From positions 592,336 through 656,335 of the forward strand of contig NW_003314301.1 in NCBI RefSeq assembly GCF_000143415.4: a DNA stretch of 64,000 nt, in the 5' to 3' direction. Below the pieces are notes generated by a model, which was not told where the DNA came from, made no database searches, and was given only the letters and a program-made list of their open reading frames with translations. Source of the stretch: Selaginella moellendorffii. Its lineage: Eukaryota; Streptophyta; Lycopodiopsida; Selaginellales; Selaginellaceae. Every line of letters starts with the position of its first letter. Position 1 is the stretch's first letter. The position numbers and the translations under genes are program-made. Shown here piece by piece: positions 9,506 to 19,980 of this stretch.

Positions 9506-12456
9506 CTTGGTGGCTCATTCGCGCGAGAATTCGTTCAGCATTGGGTGGAGCGCGAGAGATCGCGAGATCGCGCAAATTGGGCAGGATGGTTTCGTCCGGG
9601 GCAAGCCGCCCACCAAACAATCCAACGAACCAACAAACCCAGCGAAGAGAATCGAGACCGGAAGAACAACCAAACAAACCGAAAGAGAAAAAAATGTCCC
9701 TTTTCTTTCTACCCCCCTGTTCTTGGTTCGCGCAATTCGCGAATCTTGGCTCGATTCCTCTTCCTGGGCAGCGGCGATGGGAGGAAGCCGGAGCGATTGC
9801 GCTCGCAATTCCCAAGAAGATCACCTGGGGCGATGGATCTCCTCCTTTGCCCCCTCTCCCATTCAAGAGAGGGAAAATGGGAGCTCGCTACAAACAAGAA
9901 CTACTCGCAAACTACTCCTCCTCTCTTCTTGCATTGATCAAGAAATGTAGGAGCACCGATCCATCCCCACGCTTTCAATGTGGGCGCTACCGACTTTAGA
10001 TCAGATCTAGGCGCGCGCGCGCGAGAGAGAAAGAGGGGGAGAGGGGAAAAGAATCGATTGATCTGTTCGACCACCAAAGAATCTCTCAAAGAATCGGCCG
10101 TATGCGCGGCAGCCCACCTCGGATTCCTCCCCAAATCGCGAGCCCAAAGAGCCCTAATCCCTCTGTCGGGCCCTCTGCGACGTCACGGACGCCGCGATCG
10201 CCATCGCCTCTCTTTCATCCTCTCTCTGGTTTCTTGCTCGTAGTGACGTGGCACTGACACGTCAGTAATGACGTGGCGGGCCCGCCGCGCTGGCCCCATC
10301 CTGGCCGTCGGTGGGGCGCCCAACGGGCACACCGTACGGTGGGAATATCCCGGACCTTATATGGCCCATCCGTACACATTAATAGCCAAGGTATGTGCAG
10401 CGTGTCTGCTGTCCAAAGTCATCAAGGCGCCAGGACGGTGCCATTTTCTCATTCTTTACGACCAAAGCTTTTTTGGCCTGGACGACTGATTAAAAAAAAA
10501 ATCCATTCCTTCTCCGTGTTTGGCTGTCTGGAAGACCACCATGAGAAACCTTTAAAGAAAATTTAATCACCCCTGGTCATGGTCGACACTACAGAAAACC
10601 TTTGCTCTTCTTCGTAGATTGGTACCGCGTTCCATCGTTTTCGCCTTTGGTTTCAACAAAAAAGACAGCCTTTGGCAGGGACTAAAGCCACTGGTTTTCG
10701 CAAATCACTCCGTTTAGCGAGCCTAGAATAAGAATAAGAATGCACCGAGTGAACTGTAAAGCACAGAGACTTACAGCCGTGCGCCGGACGAACAGGGCAG
10801 CGGTGGTCGCCGCAAAGACGCCGTTGCTTTGGTTTCGGGGAAAGCGCCATGAGTCGTGACCAGTTTGTTCGATCCATGATTTTCCATGGAGCTTTGCGAG
10901 ACGTTGCAAAGTGGATCAAGCAAAGCAAACCTGTTCGAAACAAAGACAATCACACACACACACACTAAAAAACACAACTTGAGACGAAAGTGAAACGGGG
11001 TACCTTTCCTCGATTGGGATGTTTAAACACCGGGTAAGAAGAGCGATCACGATCAAGGGAGTCCCCCACCACAACGTCTGTTTCCATGTAGAATGCGCCG
11101 ATAGAACTAACGGGACCCCGGACCCGATCAATGGAATGCTTGTCACCGCTGTTCATATCGACCAGTCAGTATACTTGGAGAATCTAAAGCAGGGGGAAAT
11201 CATACCCCACACTCCCCAGATACCTTTGATGGTCCTACTTTGATTGTTGGCCACCTTTAGCATTCAAGCGCCACCGAAATTTTCCCCTTTGACAGTACAC
11301 CGACTGGACAAGTGGACGGAGGATCGTAGGCCGGAACTGCAACCTCAGCAGTCTAGATTTGACTCGAAGTAGCACTGCGATTCACCAGCGTCAAAGACGA
11401 GTGAAAAACACCAGAGAGCATTCATGTTACGTCTGGAAGCTGAAAGTAAACAAGCGGCCAAAAAGCCTGTAGTGGTGAGTGGTGAAGGATAAAAAAACGC
11501 TTTCAAGCGTGAAAGGTGTAGAGATACCTCTCTTGCTCTGTACGCCAGATCCAGCAGCGCGTATACGTTGTGCTGATATAACTTTGTGCTTATACGCATA
11601 AAAAACCACCTGCGACTCAGCTTTCAGTCTCGCTTATAATACGAGTTGAATCTGCGAAAGAAGAGTTACTCGGGAAGAGAAAATCGCCACCACTAGCTCT
11701 CATGACGAGCTCAGGCCGTAAGGATTCAAGGCAGACTTTCACCTCTCTCGATAAAATACGTAGCTGCGAAAGGGCTTACGTATCACAATTCCTTTGAGGA
11801 CCGAATCCTGTGGAAAAACCACGTGAAACTGGCGCAGCACTAAGTTGGTAGCAAATTGAGCACGACTCGAGCAAGCACGAGATGGAGATATCGAGCGCAT
11901 ACCAATTAATTCCACGCCTACGTCAGGGAGCTCGTCATTTGTCTCTAGTTTTCTCGCCTTTAGATCGCTTGCGTGTTTTCAATGGCCACTCCCAGCGCCA
12001 GGATTCTCCAGAGCTATAAGCTTCTAGAAAAAGTCCTCGAGCTGGAAGAACAAAAGAAAGAGAAGATCGTATGAAGTTGCTAGGAAATAGGAAAATCAAA
12101 AGAACTCATACCTTCCCAATATCCAGGATGTTTAAAATCCACGGCCGTGCCAAGGAGCCGCGACCATTTCTTCGGCTCCTCCTAATCAGCATTCACAAAG
12201 AATTTCCAATCCTAGCGAAGATTTCTACTTCGATCGTGGAACTACCCGAGCTTGACCCATTGGTGGCGCTTCATCACTCCGTCTGCGGAGGATCAAAGCA
12301 GCCATTTCTTCCAGATTATCAGGAATGCGCACCTGTCGCCATAAACCCTAGCTTGAGCTAGAAGAAAGAGTGTTACAGGAATCGAGCCTGACACTTCGGC
12401 TTAACCCGGGTTTAGCCTTACCACGCATTTCCATTGATTACATGTATAACTCAATC
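9506..12456. other. 2.9-kb interval without a confident gene
   Basis: 9506-10260 is GC-rich, contains a (GC)n(GA)n tract near 10010-10040 and is probably promoter and 5' leader of the O-fucosyltransferase gene; long plus-strand frames there are antisense shadows of its first exon. At 10700-11240 on the minus strand there are exon-like stretches between plausible splice sites, one membrane-like (WWGTPLIVIALLTRCLNIPI, about 11085-11025), but they do not join into a recognised protein. A short plus-strand frame begins at 11981 (MATPSARILQSYKLLEKVLE, 30 codons), with no family match known to me. Confidence 0.5.
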
Positions 12457-14271
12457 TCAGAGATTTTTCGCTGTGGCCTTCGCTAGGCGAGCACTCGACT
12501 CGGCGATCTTGCCAAGAAGAGTGCTAACTTGGAGTTCGTAGTTGACTGTCAAGTTTTTCTGTAGAGAAACCAAGGATTCAAGCAACTTAAATTTGGAGTT
12601 CCAACATACCAGTTCCAGCAGTAGGCCAAGATGTTTTGCCTGGAGCTGCTCGAAAGTTTCTTCGTGAGAGTAGCTCTTATAAGTCAGCGTGGCGCCTCCA
12701 TTAGACGACTGGAACATCAAACGTGAAGGATATAGAAAAGAACTAAACAAGAAGGGCGTTTGACGCGAACCTCGTTTTGGCTGGCTTGGATGCCTTCCTT
12801 ATCATCCAGGGGAGCCTACAGACGAGCGTTTTAAACGGGAAAAACACGTACAAAGTGAAGTTACCTCAGTTTGTGCGAGTCCTTGCTTTCCACCGTCGCC
12901 TTTAGATGGCTTGCTAGCAGGAGAAGTTTTTTTCAATCCGCTAATTGGTTGTTCGTTCCTGGGATTCGGACTACTGCTTGAAAGCTGGAGCTGAAAAAGA
13001 ACAAAAGCAAGGCTTAGTTTTAAGGAATTATATTTCTACCAGTGAGTTCTGTGTAACTTGGCTGTCAGTGCATGATTTCTTCGCAGACCATTCATGGTTC
13101 TCATCGTCATCACTATCTGGTACAACCAGAGTTGCAACAGCGAGCTTTTCCTGAGAAACACGTTAACAACGGTAGTACAGTCGCTTGCTTACCTCTTCGT
13201 GTCCTCGTTTTTTCCCGCTACAGGATGAAATGACGTTCGCTCCCGTTATCTTGACGTTTACTTCTGTACAGTTCTGTGTTCTCACCTCGACAGCAACACC
13301 TAGATCATTATTCAGGTTGTTCGCCTCGACAGCAGCACGAACTGTGGGTTCAATTTGACATGTCCCATTGTTGTGCTTGCCTTCCTCATTGTGATTTCTG
13401 CATAGCCCGTGAAGAGTTAACATTGAGAACTAAGTGATACGTTAACACACCTGAGAAAATCCTGAAGGTAGTCAACCAAAGGATAAATATGAAGGTAGTC
13501 TACAGCTTGAGATGCACGTACTTCCCATCCATATGATGATATAAAATCGCCCTTCGCCCTGTATGTAACACCGCAAGAAGCTTTGAGACAAATAAGAGAA
13601 TAAAACTTGTCGCACATTACTTTAGGAAGAGACTCTCCAGCGGCATCCATTCGAAATCTTCGATCCCGCCGCCCAACTTAGGCTGGACATGGTCCTTGCA
13701 GACCATGATATACAGACGAGTGTTGTCCCCTTTCTGACTCATGGCACGGAAATGGTGGAAACGTTGCTCAAGTTGTACACAACCCGGCTCAATCTCTGAA
13801 GGAAAGAAGGAAAAGAATAAGAGAAGAATGAAGAAACCAAGTTACTCACCCACATTTTCCCGAATTGCCGAATACGCACAGTCGAGAGGATCACCATTGT
13901 CCGCTACTTCCTTTTCCACAAAGGACCACAGACCACGAGTGATCAAGCTCTTCACAAGCAAGCAACTCTTCCTGTCCTTGCTTAGAAGGAGAACCGCAAC
14001 TCTGGTAATGGTATCACCGGTTGCGGCACCTTCAGCGGCAGAGAAAGCTGCCTGGACTCTCGCTTCTGCTAGGTCCGTTTCTCGTCCAGGCTTCACGTAA
14101 TGAGCCAGTCCAAGACGAAAAAACACTGTCTTGCGGCAAAACTCCAGAGGATCGTAGTACTCGAGCTCTAGAACAGACACACGTCTTTAACAAACGCTAC
14201 CAAAAAAGAAAGAAAAAGAACCTGGGAATGACTTGTGTAAGTAGAAGTAGTAGAGCCATGCCGTAGCTTCT

Positions 14272-14306
<35 letters not shown>

Positions 14307-14628
14307 GTTAGAAACCACTCTATTGGATGGTGCAAGAATCGAAAGCAAGGAATACGAAAGAACTCTCGTTTCAACGACGAAACAATCAAGCAAGCCATTC
14401 TACATTCATGATCATCCCCAGGAAAAGAATCGAGCGCGAGGAACACGAAAGATCTCACATTTGGAATGAAAACGCTCGAAATATTTCAAGAAACTACTCG
14501 TAAACCTGTTTGGCGACGAGCTGCGCTCCATAATCCGGGTACTGCTTCTTGCTCAGATCGTGGAGATGGTCATCGACGAGCCGAAAGAGCAGCGCGTCGA
14601 GAGCGTCCCCGGCGTCCACATCCTCCAT
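12457..14628 (-). CDS. Unrecognised plant protein, multi-exon, probably nuclear
   Basis: I do not recognise the family. From the ATG at 14628 the exons read MEDVDAGDALDALLFRLVDD, then LEATAWLYYFYLHKSFP (about 14273-14223), then a globular block (ELEYYDPLEFCRKTVFFRLG, about 14165-13850), EIEPGCVQLEQRFHHFRAMS (about 13800) running into KVMCDKFYSLICLKASCGVT and VDYLHIYPLVDYLQDFLR. The later part is low-complexity, acidic and Ser-rich (VVPDSDDDENHEWSAKKS; LQLSSSSPNPRNEQPISGL), followed by a C-terminal helical segment (about 12700-12457). The layout, an ordered N-terminal domain, a disordered acidic linker and a terminal coiled coil, suggests a nuclear or chromatin-associated protein, which is inference. 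Exon borders were judged by eye and not all were checked. Confidence 0.65.
14275..14305. repeat. (GA)n microsatellite
   Basis: About fourteen GA units lie at the 3' end of the first intron of the unrecognised 12457-14628 gene, on the minus strand a (CT)n tract just upstream of the exon-2 acceptor, where it can act as a polypyrimidine tract. Confidence 0.9.
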
Positions 14629-14678
14629 TTATCCCAAAAACCCTAGTTCTCATTGCCAATGGAAGCGCGCTGAAAACA

Positions 14679-15237
14679 CTAGCTACACAGCTTGAGCTTC
14701 TTGAAATGGGAAGAAACGCGCGACTTCCAACACGGCTTTGTGGCCAGGCACGTAGGAAGGTTCTCTGGCTGCTCGATCCACAGCTTGTGATCGATCGATG
14801 CCTCTGCCAGCTTCTTGGAGAGATTGAGGAGCTGGATCTCGCCTTTCACCTCCAGGGTCACCTGGAAATTCTCAGCTCGATCAATCAACAATGCCATGGA
14901 ATTGGAAGTTGGGATCTTCCCCTACCTTGTGCATTGTGTCGATCTTCTCGGGCGAGCAGTACTCGATCGTGTCTGGATCTCCGCGATGCATCCACACGGC
15001 AGCCACCGCGGCATGGCAGCCCTGTGAAATCACGCTCCCCAACGGCCATTTCATCGTCTCCACGAGATCCTTGCGAATGACCACGTATTGGATGAGGACG
15101 TCCTCCTTCGCGGCCTCCGCGGTGGGAATTTCTTGCGCCATGGGCTTGCAGCTCGCGAATCGGCTCCTGGGCGCTGCTGGGAATCGCGGGATTGACGCCA
15201 ATGGAGCCGCGATCCTAGACCCTATAATCACCACCAT
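14679..15237 (-). CDS. PTRHD1-like putative peptidyl-tRNA hydrolase
   Basis: Homologous to the PTRHD1 branch of the PTH2 fold, which would release peptides from peptidyl-tRNA; activity of this branch is not well established. Two exons close exactly: 15237-14926 and 14861-14679 (165 codons). The core reads VLIQYVVIRKDLVETMKWPL, GSVISQGCHAAVAAVWMHRG, then TMHKVTLEVKGE and IDHKLWIEQPENLPTCLATK. The start at 15237 adds a basic, Ser/Pro-rich leader (MVVIIGSRIAAPLASIPRF) resembling an organelle transit peptide; a second ATG (MAQEIPTAE) would give a cytosolic form. The gene starts 47 bp after the rhodanese stop and ends 50 bp before the next minus-strand ATG at 14628. Confidence 0.88.
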
Positions 15238-15284
15238 GAAAGAAAACAGGGCCTCTGTTTTAGGGCTCTTGGGGGGCTCTGTTT

Positions 15285-16034
15285 TTAGGGCTCTTCGCTC
15301 TCGCGCTGGAAGAACAGGATGATTTGGAGGAAGTACTGCGCAAATCCTCCAATACTGGCGAATCGAAGCTCCGTCCCTTCGACACCCTCGAAGTCTCTTC
15401 TCTTGGCAGCTCCAAATCCGCCGTCCAGCCACGCCAGGTTAGTGAATCCATCGCCGTGGAGCTTCTCGATCGCGAGCAAGGACCTGCGAGATAGAGCTCT
15501 ACTCAATCAAACAATTGATATCGATCGATCGATCTGACCGTAGTCCTTCGCCGCAAGCGATCAGGAGCTTGGAATCTTTACTCCGCGCGGCAGCATCGAG
15601 CGCCTGATCGAGAAACTGGATGTTGACAGCCGTGAGCTTGTGCCCCATCCACATTCCAATGTAACCAAAGTGGATCCATTTTTTGAGCAGCGTTATGGGG
15701 CTGAGATCATCGTCCTCCACGAACAGCGGGACATGGATCGATTCGGCCACGAAAGATTTCTGGCGCTCCCAGATCGGTCTCACATCCAGGAGCTTGAATC
15801 CACGCTCAGAGATTAGGGTTTTGGCTTCCTTGGGCGATACCGCGATCACTGCGCCGGATTGGACGAGCTCCTTGGCGTCCTAGATTCCAAGATCGATCGA
15901 TAGCGGCAAGGAATGGAATGGATCAATACCCGCATTGAAGCCGATGGCACTGGGTGGAATTTCTTCCCGGGATTTCGCTTGAGGCGCTGGAAATCCACCG
16001 CGGGAGAACGAAGAGAGGTGGAAGCCATAGCCAT
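15285..16034 (-). CDS. Chloroplast rhodanese-like protein, STR10 type
   Basis: A single-domain rhodanese predicted to reside in the plastid. Three exons close exactly (215 codons): 16034-15930, 15879-15539, 15483-15285. The N-terminus MAMASTSLRSPAVDFQRLKR is a typical transit peptide. Then AVIAVSPKEAKTLISERGFK, LLDVRPIWERQKSFVAESIH, the active-site loop LLIACGEGLRSLLAIEKLHG (Cys retained in CGEGLR) and NLAWLDGGF. A hydrophobic C-terminus (FAQYFLQIILFF) could be a membrane anchor. The start lies 225 bp from the apyrase ATG on the other strand, so the two probably share a promoter region that contains a GATC-GATC run. Confidence 0.9.
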
Positions 16035-16259
16035 ATCTTTTAAAATTATAGGGCAAGGGCTCTTATTGGGTAGGGCTGGGTAGAAATATTTTGGCGCTTG
16101 GATCGATCGATCGATCGATCTGGAGTGGCGCATTGCGCGTCGGATCTGGAGATCCAGGACGTGCCGATCGTCGCGAGCAGCAGCGTCCGGCACCGAGGTA
16201 CAAATCTTGAGGAGGCTTGTGGCGGCTCCTCGGGCAGCGACGAGGAATTTGAGGAACAG

Positions 16260-18125
16260 ATGAGGCGGATGCGGCATGAGAGCTCCCAGGAGAAATTTGC
16301 GAAGTACAGGGGGGTCTTGTTGCTGGTATCGATCCCGCTGGGATTGATCTTGGCCGTGATGCTGCTCATGCCACGGTCGACGCTGGAGAATGGCGCAGTG
16401 TCCATCACGGATCCTTTTGATCGCGAGGCATTTGGGAGCCAGTCGAGCTTCGCTGTGATCTTTGACGCGGGGAGCTCTGGAAGTAGAGTCCATGTCTTTC
16501 GATTTAGTTCCGATCTAGAGCTACTCGCCATGGACAATGGTCTTGAACTTTTTAGGCAGGTAAGGAACTAGTTTTGTCCTTTTGAATTTGGTGAGCTAAC
16601 TTTTAGTTCTTTCTTTCTTCCTTGCAGCTAAAGCCTGGATTGAGCTACTATGCCTCTGATCCACGAGCAGCAGCCAACTCCTTAAAGCCACTACTGGATG
16701 CTGCTTTGAAGGTGGTGCCAGAGAATTTGCAAGGAAAAACTCCAGTTCGTCTCGGGGTATGGAAATATTTTTTGCTGCTATTGTTTTCACATTATGTTGT
16801 TTTTGTAAAGGCTACAGCGGGATTGAGAACTCTACCTGGTGGAAAAGCCAATGAGATTTTAGAAGAGGTATGTCTTTGGACGAGCTTTTAGTCTGAGCAG
16901 TAAAACAACTTTCTTGCAGGTTCGAGATCTTTTATCAAATAGCAGCTTTAAGTTCGATCCATCCTGGGTTAGCATTCTTGATGGGGCCGACGAAGGATCA
17001 TTTCAATGGGTAGTTCTTTTGGTGTTTTCTATGTGTCTTTCTAAAGCTCATATGTAACTGCAGGTTACAATAAACTACTTACTAGGCCGCCTTGGAAAAG
17101 ACCTTTCCGAAACTGTTGGAATTGTGGATCTTGGGGGAGGCTCGGTGCAAATGGCTTACGCAATTGCTGAAGAGGACGCCGCAAAAGCTCCAAAGGCGGC
17201 AGCTGGCGAAGACGCTTATGTCAAGACTCTGACGCTTCTCGGAAAGACATACTATTTGTATGTTCACAGGTATGTTCATCATTGGTCGCTTCCAAAGGCC
17301 TCTCGTCACTGACAATATGTGGTGTTATGCGATGCAGCTACTTGCACTATGGCTTGCTAGCAGCTCGGGCAGAGGTGCTCCGACTTGTAAAGACCAATGA
17401 TGAAAATCCTTGTGTTACCTCTGGCTTCAAAGGTAAGCATTGGCCGATCAGCTTATCAGGCTTGAATGATAGTTCTGTTCCAGGCCAATACGTATATGGA
17501 TCAGAGACTTTTGATGCCGTGGGGGGTGCTGATTTTGATCGATGTAGCGATCTCATTGTCAGCGCTCTCGAGATAAATCACACATGTAACTATCTCAAAT
17601 GCACTTTCAAGGGAATCTGGAGCGGTGGCGGCGGTGCGGGTCAGAAAAAACTCTTTGTGGCCTCATTCTTTTTCGATCGAGCATCTGAGGTATGTATATA
17701 CGCATGTGTTTTTGCAACACTCAGGCTTGTTTCAATGTTTCAGATTGGAATCATCAAAGATCCACAGGTTTCAGAGGCAGTTGTTGAGCCCTCTCAGTTC
17801 AGAGACGCCGCCAGATCGATTTGTTCGACGAGTTACGAGGACATGCCAAAGAAGTTCCCAGGCGTTCCAGAGCTTGCGCTGCCGTACATATGCATGGATG
17901 TCCTATACCAATATGATCTTCTCGTCAAAGGCTTCGGTAAGCTTCGTGTATCTTCGTTTCATCCTTTGACGATGTTGTTCCTCAGGTATTCCGGCCAACG
18001 AGAAGATCACGCTCGTGAAGCGTGTCCAATACAAAGGCTACGAAGTGGAAGCAGCCTGGCCTCTTGGTAGCGCGATAGAGGTTGTATCAGGACACAGCTC
18101 CTCGACTCATTCTTTGCAACTCTAG
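16260..18125 (+). CDS. Apyrase (GDA1/CD39 nucleoside phosphatase)
   Basis: Hydrolyses nucleoside tri- and diphosphates in the endomembrane lumen or outside the cell. Nine exons close exactly (472 codons): 16260-16559, 16628-16756, 16811-16867, 16920-17009, 17064-17269, 17338-17432, 17484-17689, 17744-17936, 17986-18125. An N-terminal membrane anchor ([20 protein letters not shown]) precedes the five apyrase regions: [60 protein letters not shown] and AWPLGSAIE. All catalytic motifs look intact. The start was placed at the first in-frame ATG (16260); the open frame continues upstream into a GATC-repeat without an ATG. No C-terminal membrane helix is evident. Confidence 0.93.
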
Positions 18126-18237
18126 GCTAATTATTTGATGGAGATTCGTGAATTCTAGGATATGAAACGGCATTTTAGCCGACGACATGAAGAAAGTCGA
18201 TTTGAATTGTAATCAGCAGACCATCGTTACAGGTACA

Positions 18238-18793
18238 CTACTTCTTTGAAGCAACCTTATCTGGAAAGACGCCTTCCTGGTACTCAGACTCACAGAAATC
18301 TCCGCCAAGTTCATCGCAGGCCTCTCCCGGGAACACACTGCCAAGCACCAATTGTAAGTTAGATTGTAAGTTAGATCTCTTCCTTTTCGTTTTCGTTTTT
18401 GGAGTTCTTACGTTTTTTTTTCTTTGTAGTCGACGTAATCGCGATCAGGCTGCTTCACGGCTTTCACTTCCTTCGGTGGCGATGGCTTGGGCTTCACCTC
18501 TTTTCCAAAGCCTTCGACCGAAGTCCCGACCTCTTCGCCCGCTTCGGCCGGGAAAACGCTGTAAGAAAGAGCTCAATTCTCTCCAGGTAGTACTATAGGA
18601 AGAGATTTCTTCGAAGAACTTACGATTGCTCGCCCTCGTAGGAGACATAATCTTCGTCGTCTGGCTTCGCTGCTAGAGTCGCCACTCGATTGATCCTCCT
18701 GGAGCAAATCCCCGCGAAGCTCCTCCGAGATTTTAATCCTGGTAGATTTCTTTGGTGGAGCTGGTACGGGATTGGAACTCCGGCAGCTTGCAT
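18238..18793 (-). CDS. LIR1: LIR1, light-regulated chloroplast protein
   Basis: LIR1 helps anchor ferredoxin-NADP reductase to the TIC62/TROL thylakoid membrane complexes. Three exons close exactly (139 codons): 18793-18624, 18558-18412, 18337-18238. A transit peptide (MQAAGVPIPYQLHQRNLPGL) precedes two copies of the LIR1 repeat: DDEDYVSYEGEQSVFPAEAG, then RDYVDYKEKKTVFPGEACDE ending GGDFCESEYQEGVF. The second repeat keeps both Cys (EACDELGGDFC); the first has lost them (EAGEEVG). The gene is convergent with the apyrase gene (112 bp between stops). Confidence 0.9.
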
Positions 18794-18847
18794 CTTGGTA
18801 GCTCTTCTCTCTTTTTGATCTTCTTCTCTCGTTCTCTCTTCTCCCAA

Positions 18848-18889
18848 AGATATTTAGATATATTCCCAGATATTCTAGTCTGACGTGGC
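18848..18889 (-). promoter_or_regulatory. Evening-element-like cluster plus ACGT element upstream of LIR1
   Basis: Reading toward LIR1, the minus strand has GCCACGTC (18889-18882), AATATCT (18874-18868), ATATCT (about 18861-18856) and AAATATCT (18855-18848), 55-96 bp upstream of the ATG. AATATCT is the core of the plant evening element and CACGTC is a G-box-related light element. This fits the light and diurnal expression known for LIR1 genes; function here is inferred. Confidence 0.5.
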
Positions 18890-19378
18890 AGGCTACTGGC
18901 TGTTTGCGTCACCAACGGCTGCGATTAAACGCCATGTTTGTACTATATTTTGAGGAGATCTTAAGAATAACAATATTATTCAATAAAATATAAATTTGAA
19001 CATGTGAAGTCTAATTGTACAGTTATAATGCCATTTCTTCCAAAGCAAACCCAGCAGGAGGGGTAAAAAGGACATCGCCATTTAACAGCTATGAAGAGAC
19101 TTTTGAATTTGCAAATGTGTCTTATATTGGTTGCAATTAGGACCAGCCTTTTTTAACACCCTTATTAAAGTTAAGGGTGAAATTTAACGTTCACACAAAC
19201 CTTTAAGCTAAGTATCAATACTTACCATTTTATTTTTTATTTTTTTTAAGAAGGATTTAATTTGCACATATTTCCCTTATACTTACGGTTAACCCACTTA
19301 ACTTCTAAGTATTTGGTTGTGAGGAGAGCTGCTTGATTGCTAGTGTTGCCGCACTAATAAATTCTCTGTTATGTTCAA

Positions 19379-19822
19379 TCACGGTCGGCTTTTTGTCCAA
19401 TAAACTTCGACTTTGTCGTCCAAGAAACTTTGTGTTCGACTTTGTCCAAGAACACGTCCTCGGCGTTCTCTACACTTGAGGTACATGTCGACGAGGTGCT
19501 CACGCAGGTAAAAGGTTTCCTGAAAACCAGACTGTACGACGTGACTGTGAATCTTTTGTGCATCTAGCAGGCTTCCCAGAGAACCACACTCGCGGATGAG
19601 ACGAGCCAGAGTGAAGACGTCGGAGGAGCATAGCTTCGAATCGAGGTGCTCTCTCAAGTTTCTTTGCTTGCACAGTCTATAGTGAGTCCTCTGACCAGCC
19701 TTCTCATACCCGCTGCTAGAGTTCTTCCTGCGAGCACCATCACGTTGAAGCCTCTGGCAACAGGGGCAGAGCAAAGGTGAAAATTCGTGTTCCAAGTGGC
19801 AAACATCAAGGGCTCGACACAC
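19379..19822 (-). pseudogene. N-terminal fragment of a PPR protein
   Basis: The minus strand encodes SDVFTLARLIRECGSLGSLL, DAQKIHSHVVQSGFQETFYL and REHLVDMYLKC, the characteristic first L/S motifs of plant PLS PPR proteins. The frame then runs into unrelated sequence and stops, and no downstream repeats follow. A second relic besides the one at 5.2-5.8 kb; they cover different parts of the family and are not obvious copies of each other. Confidence 0.7.
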
Positions 19823-19980
19823 TGGACAAAATCGTGTACGACTTTGGCTCCGAGTTTGTGACTTGTGAAAGCCACTTGCTTCGTTGTTCCCTGGTTACAT
19901 CCACGTTGACGCTTAGCACCGCATTGCTACGGTGGCCTTGTGGACTCTCGTGAAAGAAAGAAGCGATTAAGATTAAGAGT

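Noticed and set aside
9098..9999. Long plus-strand frames of up to 279 codons
   Set aside because: They lie antisense to exon 1 and the promoter of the O-fucosyltransferase gene, overlap each other in three frames and show no domain; GC-rich shadow.
16098..16259. N-terminal extension of apyrase (DRSIDRSGVAH...)
   Set aside because: The open frame starts at TTG and is partly encoded by a GATC repeat; the first ATG at 16260 gives a start that fits the family.
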